DNA of 64,000 nucleotides. Origin: Bradyrhizobium huanghuaihaiense. Lineage in GTDB: Bacteria > Pseudomonadota > Alphaproteobacteria > Rhizobiales > Xanthobacteraceae. The notes beneath the pieces are model-generated. The model was not told the origin of the DNA. It saw only the letters and a list, made by a program, of their open reading frames with translations, and did not search any database. This document shows positions 23,309-32,453 of this stretch, one piece after another (the stretch's first letter is position 1; every line of letters begins with the position of its first letter). Made by a program: the position numbers and the translations under genes. The stretch lies in the NCBI RefSeq assembly GCF_007830635.1, contig NZ_VLLA01000022.1:124001-188000 (forward strand), given 5' to 3'.

Positions 23309-24805
23309 TTGTCCGAACTGTGCGATTCCAGTGCCGTTGAGCTGCGCCGCCTGCTGGCTGCGCGGACGATCTCGCCTGTCGAGCTGCTCGATGCCTGCCT
23401 CGCGCGCATCGCCGCCGTCAATGGCGCCGTCAACGCTGTCGTGACTCTGGACGAGCCGGGCGCGCGCGCTGCGGCGAAGGAGGCCGAGGCAGCCATCCTG
23501 CGCGGTGAGGATCGCGGCGCGCTGCACGGCCTGCCGGTCCTGATCAAGGACACCCAGGACACCGCCGGGATGCGCTCCACCTATGGCAGCCCGCTGCTGC
23601 GCGACAACGTGCCGGTCGCCGACCAGGGCTCGGTTGCTCGCATACGGGCCGCCGGCGCCATCATCTTCGGCAAGACCAACACGCCGGAATGGGCGGCCGG
23701 CGGCAACACCCGCAACCCCGTGTTCGGCGCGACCGGCAATCCGTTCGATCCCATGCGCTCGGCGGCTGGCTCCTCCGGCGGCTCGGCGGTGGCGCTCGCC
23801 TGCGGCATGGCCCCGCTCGCCTCGGGCTCCGACACCGGCGGAAGCTTGCGCAATCCGGCCGGCTTCTCCGGCATCGTCGGCATACGTCCGTCCTATGGCC
23901 TTGTCCCAAGCGAGAAGCGCATCTTCGGCTGGTCGAACCTGTCGACCGACGGGCCGATGGCGCGCAACGTCGCCGACGCCGCGCTGATGCTGTCGGTGAT
24001 GGCGAGCGACGATGCCCGCGATCCACTCGCCTACACCCTGCCCGGCGAACCGTTGCGTGCGCGCGCCGAACGCTGGGCCGCGCCGCGTCCCGCCGATCTC
24101 GGCAAGCTGCGTCTCGCCTTCACCGAAGACTTCGGCTTCGCGCCGACCGAACAGGCGATCCGCCGCGTGTTCCGCAATCGCGTCAGCAAGCTCGCGCCCC
24201 TGTTCGCCGAAAGCCGCGAGGCAACGCCCGACTGCTCCGGCGCGGACGACGCCTTCGCCGTGCTGCGCGCGGGCATGTTCCTGGCGACGCATGGCAAGAA
24301 CTATAAAGAACGGCCTGACATGCTCGGTCCGAACGTCCGCGCCAATGTCGAGGAAGGCCTCGGCTACACGCTCGAGGACCACGCGCGCGCGGCCACGACG
24401 CAGACGCGGATCTATCGCGCCTACCAGAGCTTCTTCGCGCGTTGCGACGTGCTGATCAGCCCGACCATCACGCTGAGCCCGCGTCCGTGGTCGGAGCTCT
24501 ATCCCGCCGAGATCGACGGCGTGCCGACCAAATCCTATTTCCACTGGCTCGCGCTCGCCTATGCCGTTACGCTTGCCGGCCACCCGGCGATCAGCATCCC
24601 GCTCGGCCTCGATGAGGCCGGCCTGCCGTTCGGCCTGCAGATCGTCGGCCCGCGCGGCGGCGATGCCATCGTGCTCTCGGTCGCCGCGAGCATCGAGGCG
24701 GCTTTCGCGAACGACGCACACATGTGCCGGCCCATACCCGACCTCGCGCGGCTCGCCGCGGCGCCGCCGCTGTCGGCCGCGCCCGATTTTCTCACCTGGG
24801 AATGA
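23309..24805 (+). CDS. Amidase signature family hydrolase
   Basis: A 498-aa enzyme hydrolysing an amide bond, cytoplasmic. The Ser-Ser-Lys triad is intact: K80 in VLIKDTQDTAG, S155 at the head of SSGGS (the cis-Ser position), and nucleophile S179 in GSDTGGSLR. The start is TTG at 23309, supported by GAAAGGGAG upstream; no ATG fits as well. It is followed after 27 bp by an FAD oxidoreductase, so amide hydrolysis may release a product that the oxidoreductase deaminates. The specific substrate is unknown. Confidence 0.88.
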   Translation: MSELCDSSAVELRRLLAARTISPVELLDACLARIAAVNGAVNAVVTLDEPGARAAAKEAEAAILRGEDRGALHGLPVLIKDTQDTAGMRSTYGSPLLRDNVPVADQGSVARIRAAGAIIFGKTNTPEWAAGGNTRNPVFGATGNPFDPMRSAAGSSGGSAVALACGMAPLASGSDTGGSLRNPAGFSGIVGIRPSYGLVPSEKRIFGWSNLSTDGPMARNVADAALMLSVMASDDARDPLAYTLPGEPLRARAERWAAPRPADLGKLRLAFTEDFGFAPTEQAIRRVFRNRVSKLAPLFAESREATPDCSGADDAFAVLRAGMFLATHGKNYKERPDMLGPNVRANVEEGLGYTLEDHARAATTQTRIYRAYQSFFARCDVLISPTITLSPRPWSELYPAEIDGVPTKSYFHWLALAYAVTLAGHPAISIPLGLDEAGLPFGLQIVGPRGGDAIVLSVAASIEAAFANDAHMCRPIPDLARLAAAPPLSAAPDFLTWE

Positions 24806-24832
24806 CCCGGGCCTGACAGGAGAATTTGTCCG

Positions 24833-26065
24833 ATGCAAAGCGCGATCGTTCTCGGCGGCGGCATGGTCGGTGTGGGTGCAGCGCTGCACCTGCAGCGGCG
24901 CGGCTGGGCCGTCACGCTCGTCGACCGCAGGGAGCCCGGCCGCGAGACCAGCTATGGCAATGCCGGGATGATCCAGGCGGAAGCCGTGCGCCCCTATCCG
25001 ATGCCGCGCGACCTCTCCACACTGCTGAAGATCGCGACCGGCCGCACCAATGACGTGCGCTACAGCCTGTCCTCGCTGCATCGTCACATCGAGCCGCTGC
25101 TGCGCTACTGGTGGCATTCGGCGCCGAAGCGGCATCGCGAAGCCATCGTCGGCTGGGCGCGCCTGATCGGCGACGCCACGAGCGAGCACGACATCCTCAT
25201 CCGCGAAGCCCACGCCGACAATCTGATCCGCCGCGCCGGCTATCGCGCGCTCTATCGCGATGCCGCCGCCCTGGAGCAGTCGATCAAGGACGCGGAACAG
25301 GACCAGCGCGAATTCGGTGTGAACTTTCGCGTGTTGTCAGGCAGCGAATTGACCAAGGCCGAGCCGATCCTGCGCGACGACCTGCCCGGCGCGATCCATT
25401 GGCTCGACACCTGGACCGTGTCCGATCCGGGCGCACTGGTCACGGCCTATGCCGAGCTGTTCGCGCGCCTCGGCGGCAGGATCGTGCTCGGCGATGCGCA
25501 GTCGCTGCAGCAGACTACGAGCGGCTGGTCGGTCGACACCGATCAGGGACGCATCGACGCCGCCCACGCCGTCGTGACACTCGGGCCATGGTCGCCCGAT
25601 CTGTTGTACAAGTTCGGCTATCGCATCCCGCTGGTGCGCAAGCGCGGCTACCACATGCATTACAGCGGCGGCGCCTCGCTCGATCTGCCGCTCGTCGACA
25701 AGGGCGGCGGCTACGCCATGGGCCCGATGGCCAAGGGCATCCGCATCACCACCGGCGCCGAGCTGACCGGTCCGGATGCGCTCGCAACGCCGGTGCAGCT
25801 CGCCAGCGCCGAAGCCTCCGCACGCGAGCTGATCGATCTCGGCAAGCGCGTCGAACCCGATCCGTGGTTCGGCACCCGCCCCTGCACGCCCGACATGCTG
25901 CCGGTGCTCGGACAGGCCCCGCGCCATCCCGGCCTCTGGATGAATTTCGGCCACGGCCATCAGGGCTTTACGCTGGGACCTGCGACCGGGCGCCTGCTCG
26001 CCGAGATCATGAGCGGCGAGACGCCGTCGATCGATCCCGCGCCGTACCGGCCGGAACGGTTCTAG
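24833..26065 (+). CDS. FAD-dependent oxidoreductase, DadA/D-amino-acid dehydrogenase-like
   Basis: A 410-aa flavoenzyme of the DAO family. The FAD-binding GGGMVGVGAALHLQRRG is at residues 8-24. The C-terminus has GTRPCTPDMLPVLGQA and NFGHGHQGFTLGPATGRLLAE, typical of DadA-type D-amino-acid dehydrogenases. It oxidises an amine or D-amino acid, passing electrons to the chain rather than oxygen if truly DadA-like. It sits 27 bp behind the amidase and is presumably controlled by the XRE-cupin regulator. Substrate unknown. Confidence 0.85.
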   Translation: MQSAIVLGGGMVGVGAALHLQRRGWAVTLVDRREPGRETSYGNAGMIQAEAVRPYPMPRDLSTLLKIATGRTNDVRYSLSSLHRHIEPLLRYWWHSAPKRHREAIVGWARLIGDATSEHDILIREAHADNLIRRAGYRALYRDAAALEQSIKDAEQDQREFGVNFRVLSGSELTKAEPILRDDLPGAIHWLDTWTVSDPGALVTAYAELFARLGGRIVLGDAQSLQQTTSGWSVDTDQGRIDAAHAVVTLGPWSPDLLYKFGYRIPLVRKRGYHMHYSGGASLDLPLVDKGGGYAMGPMAKGIRITTGAELTGPDALATPVQLASAEASARELIDLGKRVEPDPWFGTRPCTPDMLPVLGQAPRHPGLWMNFGHGHQGFTLGPATGRLLAEIMSGETPSIDPAPYRPERF

Positions 26066-26098
26066 GATGCGGCGTCTATGATGCGGCCGCGCGGCCGT

Positions 26099-26845
26099 TC
26101 AGACCGCGCGAACTTCGGCGAGCCGCTTGATTGCGTACTCGTCGTCCCAGCAGACGGCGGCTTCCCATGCGGCCGACGCTTGGGCGGCAATGTCGTGCGC
26201 GCCAGTGTCGAGACCGGCGGCGTTGTGGGGCAGCACCAGATCGAGGTCGGAGACGTCGACGTGCGACTCGTCCCAGTCGATCAGTGCGACCCGGTTCGCG
26301 GTTATTCGGACGTTACCAGGATTGTTAGGGTTGCCGTGAACGACGGATGTCTGCCGTCCGGCGAGCCGTGCCCACGCTGCTCGGCATCGAGCAACGCTCT
26401 CAGGCGGCATCGCGCCGAGATCGATCCTCGTCCCGGTTTCGACGTGCAGGAGGTCGGTCGACGATCGCCAACCTGGGCGCTGCGGCCAGCCCTGCGTCAA
26501 CTGATGCAGTCGGCGGAGCGTGTCCGCCACGCGACGCCAGTCGGCCTCCGTCTCGGGCGGTCCGCCTTCCACGTATGTCATCACCACTAGACCGTCCGCG
26601 AACAACCTGCCGTCTGTCGTCGGGATCGGCACCGGCACGGTTAGACCTTCACGATCGAGGTGTTGGAGGAGGTCGGTTTCCCATGCGAGATCAGCGTCGC
26701 TCCTCGTACCGAGACGACCGACTGCGAGGTGCCCGTGGACTCGCACGCTCCACACGTCGTTGGCGACTCCGCCAGTGAGGGGTTCGATGCGAGCGACATC
26801 TTCACCCCACTGCCGGATTGCCTCCCATCCCACTGGCGACATCAA
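26099..26845 (-). CDS. APH-fold phosphotransferase-like protein, variant catalytic loop
   Basis: A 248-aa protein with the aminoglycoside/choline kinase fold. The Brenner-type loop reads VVHGNPNNPGN at about residues 167-177 where kinases have HGD. The metal-binding DWD (LIDWDES) is present. The replaced residue is the usual catalytic base, so activity may be altered or absent; I could not check how common Asn is among close relatives. Codon use is less GC3-biased than flanking genes, suggesting transfer. It is monocistronic, convergent with the oxidoreductase gene. Confidence 0.78.
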   Translation of the reverse strand: MMSPVGWEAIRQWGEDVARIEPLTGGVANDVWSVRVHGHLAVGRLGTRSDADLAWETDLLQHLDREGLTVPVPIPTTDGRLFADGLVVMTYVEGGPPETEADWRRVADTLRRLHQLTQGWPQRPGWRSSTDLLHVETGTRIDLGAMPPESVARCRAAWARLAGRQTSVVHGNPNNPGNVRITANRVALIDWDESHVDVSDLDLVLPHNAAGLDTGAHDIAAQASAAWEAAVCWDDEYAIKRLAEVRAV

Positions 26846-27012
26846 AGGCGCTCCTCATCGAGTTGGCTGGCAAAAGACGTTTTGGCGAATGCCACTATTG
26901 GCCCGAAGCAGACGATGCAACAGGCCTGCCGTGACGGCCGTATCCGATTGTTGCGCCCCCGCAACACGAAAGGCCCCGGCTCCAATGAGTACGCGCCCTA
27001 GTCCCGCGCGGC

Positions 27013-29153
27013 CTACTTCGTCGCCCCATCTGCAATTGAGCTGCGGCAGCAAGCATTGGTCCAGCTCTCCGCGCTTGCGGCAAGCACCGCGAGCGCAGCC
27101 GAGAGGCGCAGCAACGGATCGTCCCATTCGCGGGGGCTGCGCTGACGGAACAGCCGCATGGTCGGGTACCACGGGCTGTCCTCGCGATCCCGCAGCCAGC
27201 GCCAGTCCAGCGCGTAAGGCGTCAGCATCCACACGGTGCGTCCCAGCGCGCCCGCGAGATGCGCGACCGACGTGTCGACGGCGACGACGAGATCGAGCGC
27301 AGCAACCGCTGCCGCCGTGTCGGCGAAATCGCCGAGCGCGGGCGCAAGATCGATGATGTCCGTGCCGAGTGCGGCCAGCACCGCGGCATCCTCCGGCCGC
27401 GGCTCCTTTTGCAAGGAGTAGAGCTGCACGCCCGGCATCACGAGGCGCGGCAGCACGGCTTCGGCTGACAGCGAGCGCTGCCGGTCGCCCTTGTGCCTGG
27501 CATTGCCGGCCCAGACCACGCCGACCTTCAGCGCCGTCACATCCGCAAGCGCCGCGCGCCAGCGCGACAGTTTTGCGGGATCGGGATGGAGGTACGGGAC
27601 ATCAGCCGGAACGGTGTCGAGCGTGGTGCCGAAGATGCGCGGCAGGCTCATCAGCGGCAGTTGCAGATCGAACGGCGGCAGCGGCACGCCGCGCGGGATC
27701 ACGGTGACGTCGGGAAGCTGCTGCAGCAGCACGGCGAGCGCAGGCTGAACCTGCAAAATGATCCTACCGCCCTTCGCCGCCACCATCGGCACATAGCGCA
27801 CGAAATGCAGGGCGTCGCCGAGGCCGTATTCGGCGAACAGCAGCAAGGTGCGGCCCTCGAGCGGCTCGCCCTGCCATTCCGGCTCGTCGAATGCGGGATC
27901 GCCGTCCGACAGCGTCTTGCATTTGCGTCGCCAGCGATAGGTCTCGAAGCCTTCCGCGAAATCGCCGTTCATCAGCAGGAAATGCGCGTGGTTATATTGC
28001 GCGAGCGGCTGCTCGGGATCGAGCGCGATGGCGCGATGCGAGACCGCGAGCGCTTCGTCGATCTCGCCGGCATTGCGCAGCGCGACCGCGAGATTGGCGT
28101 GCCCCTTGGCATAATCAGGGTCGGCGACGACCGCACAGCGGTGCGCCGCGACCGCGTCGGCAGCGCGCTCCTGTTTCTCGAAGATGATGCCGAGATTGGT
28201 CCAGGTCGGAGCGTGATCAGGCTTCAGCAGCAGCGCGTGCTCGCAGGCCGAGATCGCCTCGTCCAGTTCGCCGAGCTCGGAGAGACAGGCACCGAGGTTG
28301 CTGCGATCACATGGTCCGACGGATCGCGCGCAAAGCTCCGCCTGTAGGCCTCAGCGGCCTCCTGCAGATGACCGGCCTCGTGCAGGACCAGACCGAGCAG
28401 GCGCAGCGCCGGAGCATTGTCGGGTGCAAGCGCGATGGCGCGGCGATACTGGACGATGGCGTCCTCCAGCGATCCTTGCCGATAGAGTGCGGCCCCGAGA
28501 TTGCACAGCACGCCGGGATCATCAGGATCAACGTCAAGCGCGTGGCGATAGGCCGCCTCCGCCTCGCCGAGCCGCGCCTGGTCGATGAGGAGATTGCCGA
28601 GATTGAGCCAGACGCCGCGATACGAAGGCTCCCGCGCGATGACCGCGCGATAGGCCTCTTCGGCCTCCGCAAGCCGCCCCTGTTCCGCAAGCACGACGGC
28701 GAGGTTGAAGCACGCCCGCGTCAGTTGCGCATCGAGCGCCAGTGCGCGGCGATAGGCGGCCTCGGCCTCGTCGAAGCGCGCGAGCTCGCCGAGCGCGACG
28801 CCGAGCTTGTTGTGCAGGCCGGCATCGTCGGGCCGCCGCACCAGCGCGCGCCGGAATGCCGCGACCGCCCCCTCCTGCTCGCCCTTCACCGCGAGTGCAT
28901 CGCCGAGCGTGACGAGCGCCGGCGCGTGCTCGGGATCGACGCTGAAGATGCGTCCGAGCAGCGCGGCGCCCTCCGCCGCGCGGTCGCTGACGAAGGCGGC
29001 GACGGCGGCCAGATGCAGCGCCGGGACGTGATCCGGCTCTGCCTTCAGAACCTCGGCGCACAGAGCATCCGCCTCGTCCGGCCGCCCCGCCGCAAAATGC
29101 TCCGCCGCCTGCAACACAATCGGATTCACAGCCGCGTCGCTCACGATACCCAC
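27013..29153 (-). pseudogene. TPR protein with C-terminal GT9-like domain, single-base frameshift
   Basis: One gene of about 710 codons broken by a frameshift. The 5' part (29153 to about 28300) encodes TPR repeats from residue 13 on (motifs like AEAAYRRALALDAQ and AYRAVIAREPSYRGVWLNLGNLL). Near 28299-28311 the repeat continues in another frame as NLGACLSELGELDEAI, open through 27972 to 27013. That part holds more TPRs and a GT9/heptosyltransferase-like domain (LLLFAEYGLGDALHFVRY, VVAVDTSVAHLAGALGRTVW). A one-base loss (or two-base gain) explains the switch; sequencing error is the alternative. If real, the 5' product ends at 28224 without its glycosyltransferase. Homologues are common in Bradyrhizobium as intact genes (from memory). 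Confidence 0.8.
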
Positions 29154-29201
29154 CCCTCAAGCTCCGAGATGCGGGTTAAACGCGCGAGCTCGAAAATTCC
29201 G

Positions 29202-30038
29202 TCAGTCGGCGCGCTCGGCGAGCAATGTCCTGATGCGATCGGCGTCACCAGGCGTCGCCGGGTTGTAGACGATCATGCTGAGATCGGAGCGGCCCTCGAC
29301 GTTGAAGCTCGAATATTCGAACGACATGGTGCCGTGAACGGGATGGCGCAGCCGCTTGGTGCCGTCGCCATGATGGCGCACGTCATTGTCGCGCCACAGC
29401 GCTGCGAATTCCGGACTGGTCCGGCACAGCTCGTCGACGAAATCGGCAACATGCGAGACGGCACCGGCGCGCGCGGCATCCGCCCTGAACGCCGCCACCA
29501 CAAAACGGGCGACGCTGTCCCAGTCGTACTGCGCGGCGCGCACGCGCGGATCGCAGAAGATGAAGCGGAGGATGTTGCGCTGGCCCGGCGGGATCGCGCC
29601 ATAGTCGGTGAGCACCACGCTCGCGGCCCGATTCCAGGCAACGACGTCCCAGGTCGCGGTCCGCACCAATGCAGGGCTGAATGCGAGCGCATCGAGCACG
29701 CGCTGCAGCCGCGGCGAAACGCCTTCCGCCGCCTGGTAACGCACCTCGGGCGGGCGGCCGAGGCCGATCAGGAACAGATGCTCGCGCTCGACATCGGTCA
29801 GCATCAAGGCGCGGGCGATACGGTCGAGCACGTCGGCCGAGGGTGCCCCGCCGCGGCCCTGCTCCAGCCAGGTGTACCAGGTCGGGCTGATATTGGCGCG
29901 CTGCGCCACCTCCTCGCGACGGAGCCCGGGCGTGCGCCTGCGGCTGCCACTGAGGCCGAACGCGGCGGCATCGAGCCGGGTGCGGCGGTCCTTCAGGTAG
30001 GTCCCGAGCAGGTTCTCGGCTGGGGCGGTCTCGCTCAT
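29202..30038 (-). CDS. XRE family regulator with MmyB-like ligand domain
   Basis: A 278-aa regulator. The helix-turn-helix is at about residues 10-80 (RRTPGLRREEVAQRANISPTWYTWLEQGRG), followed by an MmyB-type PAS-like ligand-binding domain (RVLDALAFSPALVRTATWDVVAWN). Members of this family commonly control a neighbouring dehydrogenase or reductase. It is divergent from the SDR gene with a 92-bp shared region containing two TACCC[T/G]GATAA repeats, likely its operator. Ligand unknown. Confidence 0.9.
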   Translation of the reverse strand: MSETAPAENLLGTYLKDRRTRLDAAAFGLSGSRRRTPGLRREEVAQRANISPTWYTWLEQGRGGAPSADVLDRIARALMLTDVEREHLFLIGLGRPPEVRYQAAEGVSPRLQRVLDALAFSPALVRTATWDVVAWNRAASVVLTDYGAIPPGQRNILRFIFCDPRVRAAQYDWDSVARFVVAAFRADAARAGAVSHVADFVDELCRTSPEFAALWRDNDVRHHGDGTKRLRHPVHGTMSFEYSSFNVEGRSDLSMIVYNPATPGDADRIRTLLAERAD

Positions 30039-30052
30039 CCTGTTAGCTATTA

Positions 30053-30085
30053 TACCCTGATAACGTCACTACTTTACCCGGATAA
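30053..30085. promoter_or_regulatory. Operator-like direct repeats TACCC[T/G]GATAA
   Basis: The 11-base words at 30053-30063 and 30075-30085 differ at one position and start 22 bp apart, about two helical turns. Each sits in an imperfect palindrome (for example TTAT-N6-ATAA around the first). They lie between the MmyB-type regulator and the SDR gene, which such regulators usually repress. Confidence 0.6.
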
Positions 30086-30130
30086 GTCTAGCGCAGATGG
30101 TCCTCGCCACCAACCCCGAGGAGATATCTC

Positions 30131-31015
30131 ATGCGCGTATTCGTCACCGGCGCCACCGGCTTTGTCGGCTCCGCCGTCGTTCGCGACCTGATCGCCGCCG
30201 GCCACGCTGTCACCGGCCTTGCCCGGACCGACGCCGGTGCTGCGACCGTCGCGGCGATGGGCGCCGCGGTCCATCGCGGCTCGCTGGAGGACCATGCCTC
30301 CTTGCGCAGCGGCGCGGCCGCATCCGACGGCGTGCTCCACCTCGCCTTCAACCACGACTTCTCGAAATTTACCGAGAATTGCGAGCTCGACCGCCGCGCC
30401 ATTCTGGCGATCGGCGAGGAGCTCAAGGGCTCCGAGCGCCCGCTCATCGTGACCTCAGGCGTGGCGCTGCTTGCGCCCGGACGCCTCGCGACCGAGGACG
30501 ATGCCGCAGCCCGCCACTTTCCGCGCGTCTCGGAAGCGACCGCCGAGGATCTCATGCAGCAAGGCGTCCGCGCCGGCATCGTGCGGCTGCCGCCCACCAC
30601 CCACGGCGAGGGCGACCACGGATTTGTCCCGCGCCTGATCGCGATCGCCCGCGAGAAAGGTGCTGCGGCCTATATCGGCGATGGCAGCAACCGCTGGCCG
30701 GCCGCGCACCGCCTCGATGCCGCGCGCGTCTACCGGCTCGCGCTGGAGCAAGTCGCATCCGCCCGCCGCTATCACGCCATCGCCGAGGAAGGCGTGCCGT
30801 TCAAGACGATTGCCGAAGTGATCGGCAAACGGCTCGGCGTGCCCGTGGTCGCGAAGTCCAGTGACGACGCCGAGTCCCATTTCGGATGGTTCGCGCGGTT
30901 CGCCAGCATCGACGTTCCGACCTCGAGCGCGAAGACGCGTGCGGCACTCGGCTGGGAGCCCAAAGAAAAAGGGCTGATCGAGGATCTCGACCAGCCCTGT
31001 TACTTCGAGGTCTGA
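30131..31015 (+). CDS. SDR/NAD-dependent epimerase-like oxidoreductase
   Basis: A 294-aa extended or atypical short-chain dehydrogenase. The N-terminal GATGFVGSAVVRDL gives an NAD(P)-binding GxxGxxG at residues 7-13. The catalytic Tyr-x3-Lys of classical SDRs is not obvious; atypical SDRs often lack it. GGAGATATCTC-like sequence just upstream supplies the ribosome binding site. It is divergent from the MmyB-type regulator, a typical target pairing. Its last codons overlap a hairpin that terminates dctA on the other strand. Substrate unknown. Confidence 0.85.
   Translation: MRVFVTGATGFVGSAVVRDLIAAGHAVTGLARTDAGAATVAAMGAAVHRGSLEDHASLRSGAAASDGVLHLAFNHDFSKFTENCELDRRAILAIGEELKGSERPLIVTSGVALLAPGRLATEDDAAARHFPRVSEATAEDLMQQGVRAGIVRLPPTTHGEGDHGFVPRLIAIAREKGAAAYIGDGSNRWPAAHRLDAARVYRLALEQVASARRYHAIAEEGVPFKTIAEVIGKRLGVPVVAKSSDDAESHFGWFARFASIDVPTSSAKTRAALGWEPKEKGLIEDLDQPCYFEV
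30966..30998 (-). terminator. dctA terminator overlapping SDR coding sequence
   Basis: Read on the minus strand: stem AGGGCTG with an inner TCGAG, loop of 3, CTCGA, CAGCCCT, then TTTTT (complement of 30970-30966). It is 12 bp with one mismatch. It lies inside the last 50 bases of the convergent SDR gene. On the plus strand no U-tract follows, so it works only for dctA. Confidence 0.85.
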
Positions 31016-31034
31016 CGCGTGGCTCGCGTCCGGA

Positions 31035-32369
31035 TCAGTCCGTCGTGATCGCCGTCTCCATGTCGGTCGGATCGACCTGCTTGGAGAGGTTGGCGTTGAG
31101 CTTGTCGCGGTCGAGCTCACCTTCCCACCAGGCGACGATCACGCAGGCGACGCCGTTGCCGCACAGATTGGTCAGCGCACGGCACTCGCTCATGAACTTG
31201 TCGATGCCGAGCACGATCGCCATGCCCGGCACGAGGCGCGGATCGACCACGGCGAGCGTTGCCGCCAGCGTGATGAAGCCCGCGCCGGTGATGCCGGAGG
31301 CGCCCTTCGAGGTCAGCATCGCCACCACCAGGATGGTCAGCTGCTGGCCGAAGGAGAGATCGACGCCGAGCGCCTGGGCGATGAACAGCGTCGCCAGCGT
31401 CATGTAGATGTTGGTGCCGTCGAGGTTGAACGAATAGCCCGTGGGCACCACGAGGCCGACCACCGACTTCGAGCAGCCGAGCCGCTCCAGCTTCTCCATC
31501 AAGGACGGCAGCGCGCTTTCCGAGGAGGAGGTACCGAGCACGATCAGCAGCTCGTCCTTGATGTAGGCCAGGAACTTGAAGATCGAGAACCCCGCCATCC
31601 GCGCGATGATGCCGAGCACGACGAACACGAACAGCGCAGCCGTGACGTAGAACGTCGCGATCAGGCCGATCAGATTGAGGATCGCGCCGGTGCCGAACTT
31701 GCCGATGGTGTAGGCCATCGCGCCGAACGCACCGATCGGCGCCGCGCGCATCACGATGGAGATGACGCCGAACACCGCATGCGCGGCATCGTCGATGAAG
31801 CTGCGGATGGTGTGGCCGCGCTCACCCAGGCTCATGATGGCGAAGCCGAACAGCACCGAGAACAGCAGCACCTGCAGGATCTCGCCTTGCGCAAAGGCGC
31901 CGACCACGGTGTCCGGAATGATGTGCAGCACGAAGTCTACGGACTTCTGGCCGGCGGCCTGCTTGGCGTAGTTCGCAACGGCCGCCTCGCTCGCCGCCGC
32001 ATTGCCGAAGCCTGCGCCCGGCCTGACGAGATTGCCGACGATGAGACCGATCACCAGCGCGAAGGTCGAGACGACCTCGAAATAGACCAGCGCCTTGACG
32101 CCGATGCGGCCGACCTTCTTGGCGTCCTGGATGTGCGCGATGCCCGACACCACGGTGCAGAAGATGATCGGGGCGATCACCATCTTGATCAGCTTGATGA
32201 AGCCGTCGCCCATCGCCTTGATCCAGTCGTTGGTGGCGAACGACGGCCAGAGCCAGCCGACGATAGCGCCGAGCACGATGGCGATCAGCACCTGGACATA
32301 GAGGACTTTGTACCACGGCTTTGCTGCGGCCGGCGCGACCGGCGCCCCCGCCATCGTTGTCGTCGTCAT
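31035..32369 (-). CDS. dctA: C4-dicarboxylate transporter DctA
   Basis: A 444-aa symporter for succinate, malate and fumarate, of the DAACS family. The re-entrant serine-rich motif GTSSSESALPSLMEKLERLG and the substrate region VPTGYSFNLDGTNIYMTLATLFIAQA are intact. It has about eight transmembrane helices plus hairpins. The N-terminal 18 residues are Thr/Ala-rich. In rhizobia DctA feeds bacteroids and is usually driven by DctB/D from a sigma54 promoter; no clear -24/-12 pair is visible in the 84 bp upstream, and no dctBD lies nearby. It may be a paralogue of a symbiotic dctA. Confidence 0.9.
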   Translation of the reverse strand: MTTTTMAGAPVAPAAAKPWYKVLYVQVLIAIVLGAIVGWLWPSFATNDWIKAMGDGFIKLIKMVIAPIIFCTVVSGIAHIQDAKKVGRIGVKALVYFEVVSTFALVIGLIVGNLVRPGAGFGNAAASEAAVANYAKQAAGQKSVDFVLHIIPDTVVGAFAQGEILQVLLFSVLFGFAIMSLGERGHTIRSFIDDAAHAVFGVISIVMRAAPIGAFGAMAYTIGKFGTGAILNLIGLIATFYVTAALFVFVVLGIIARMAGFSIFKFLAYIKDELLIVLGTSSSESALPSLMEKLERLGCSKSVVGLVVPTGYSFNLDGTNIYMTLATLFIAQALGVDLSFGQQLTILVVAMLTSKGASGITGAGFITLAATLAVVDPRLVPGMAIVLGIDKFMSECRALTNLCGNGVACVIVAWWEGELDRDKLNANLSKQVDPTDMETAITTD

Positions 32370-32393
32370 CGTTTCACTCCCCCTCGAACATTG

Positions 32394-32422
32394 GGGCCAG
32401 CCAAGATCAACTTGGCCGGCCC
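32394..32422 (-). other. Strong hairpin between bioY and dctA
   Basis: GGGCCAGCCAAG (32394-32405), loop ATCAA, CTTGGCCGGCCC (32411-32422): 12 pairs with one wobble in RNA. No T-tract on either strand, so it could be a Rho-dependent end or processing site for the bioY transcript reaching into dctA. Function uncertain. Confidence 0.4.
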
Positions 32423-32453
32423 TGTCAATTGGAACCGCTCGGAATGGTGCGCT

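Noticed and set aside
32370..32453. Sigma54 promoter for dctA
   Set aside because: No TGGCAC-N5-TTGC type pair found in the gap; only TTGACA without a fitting -10.
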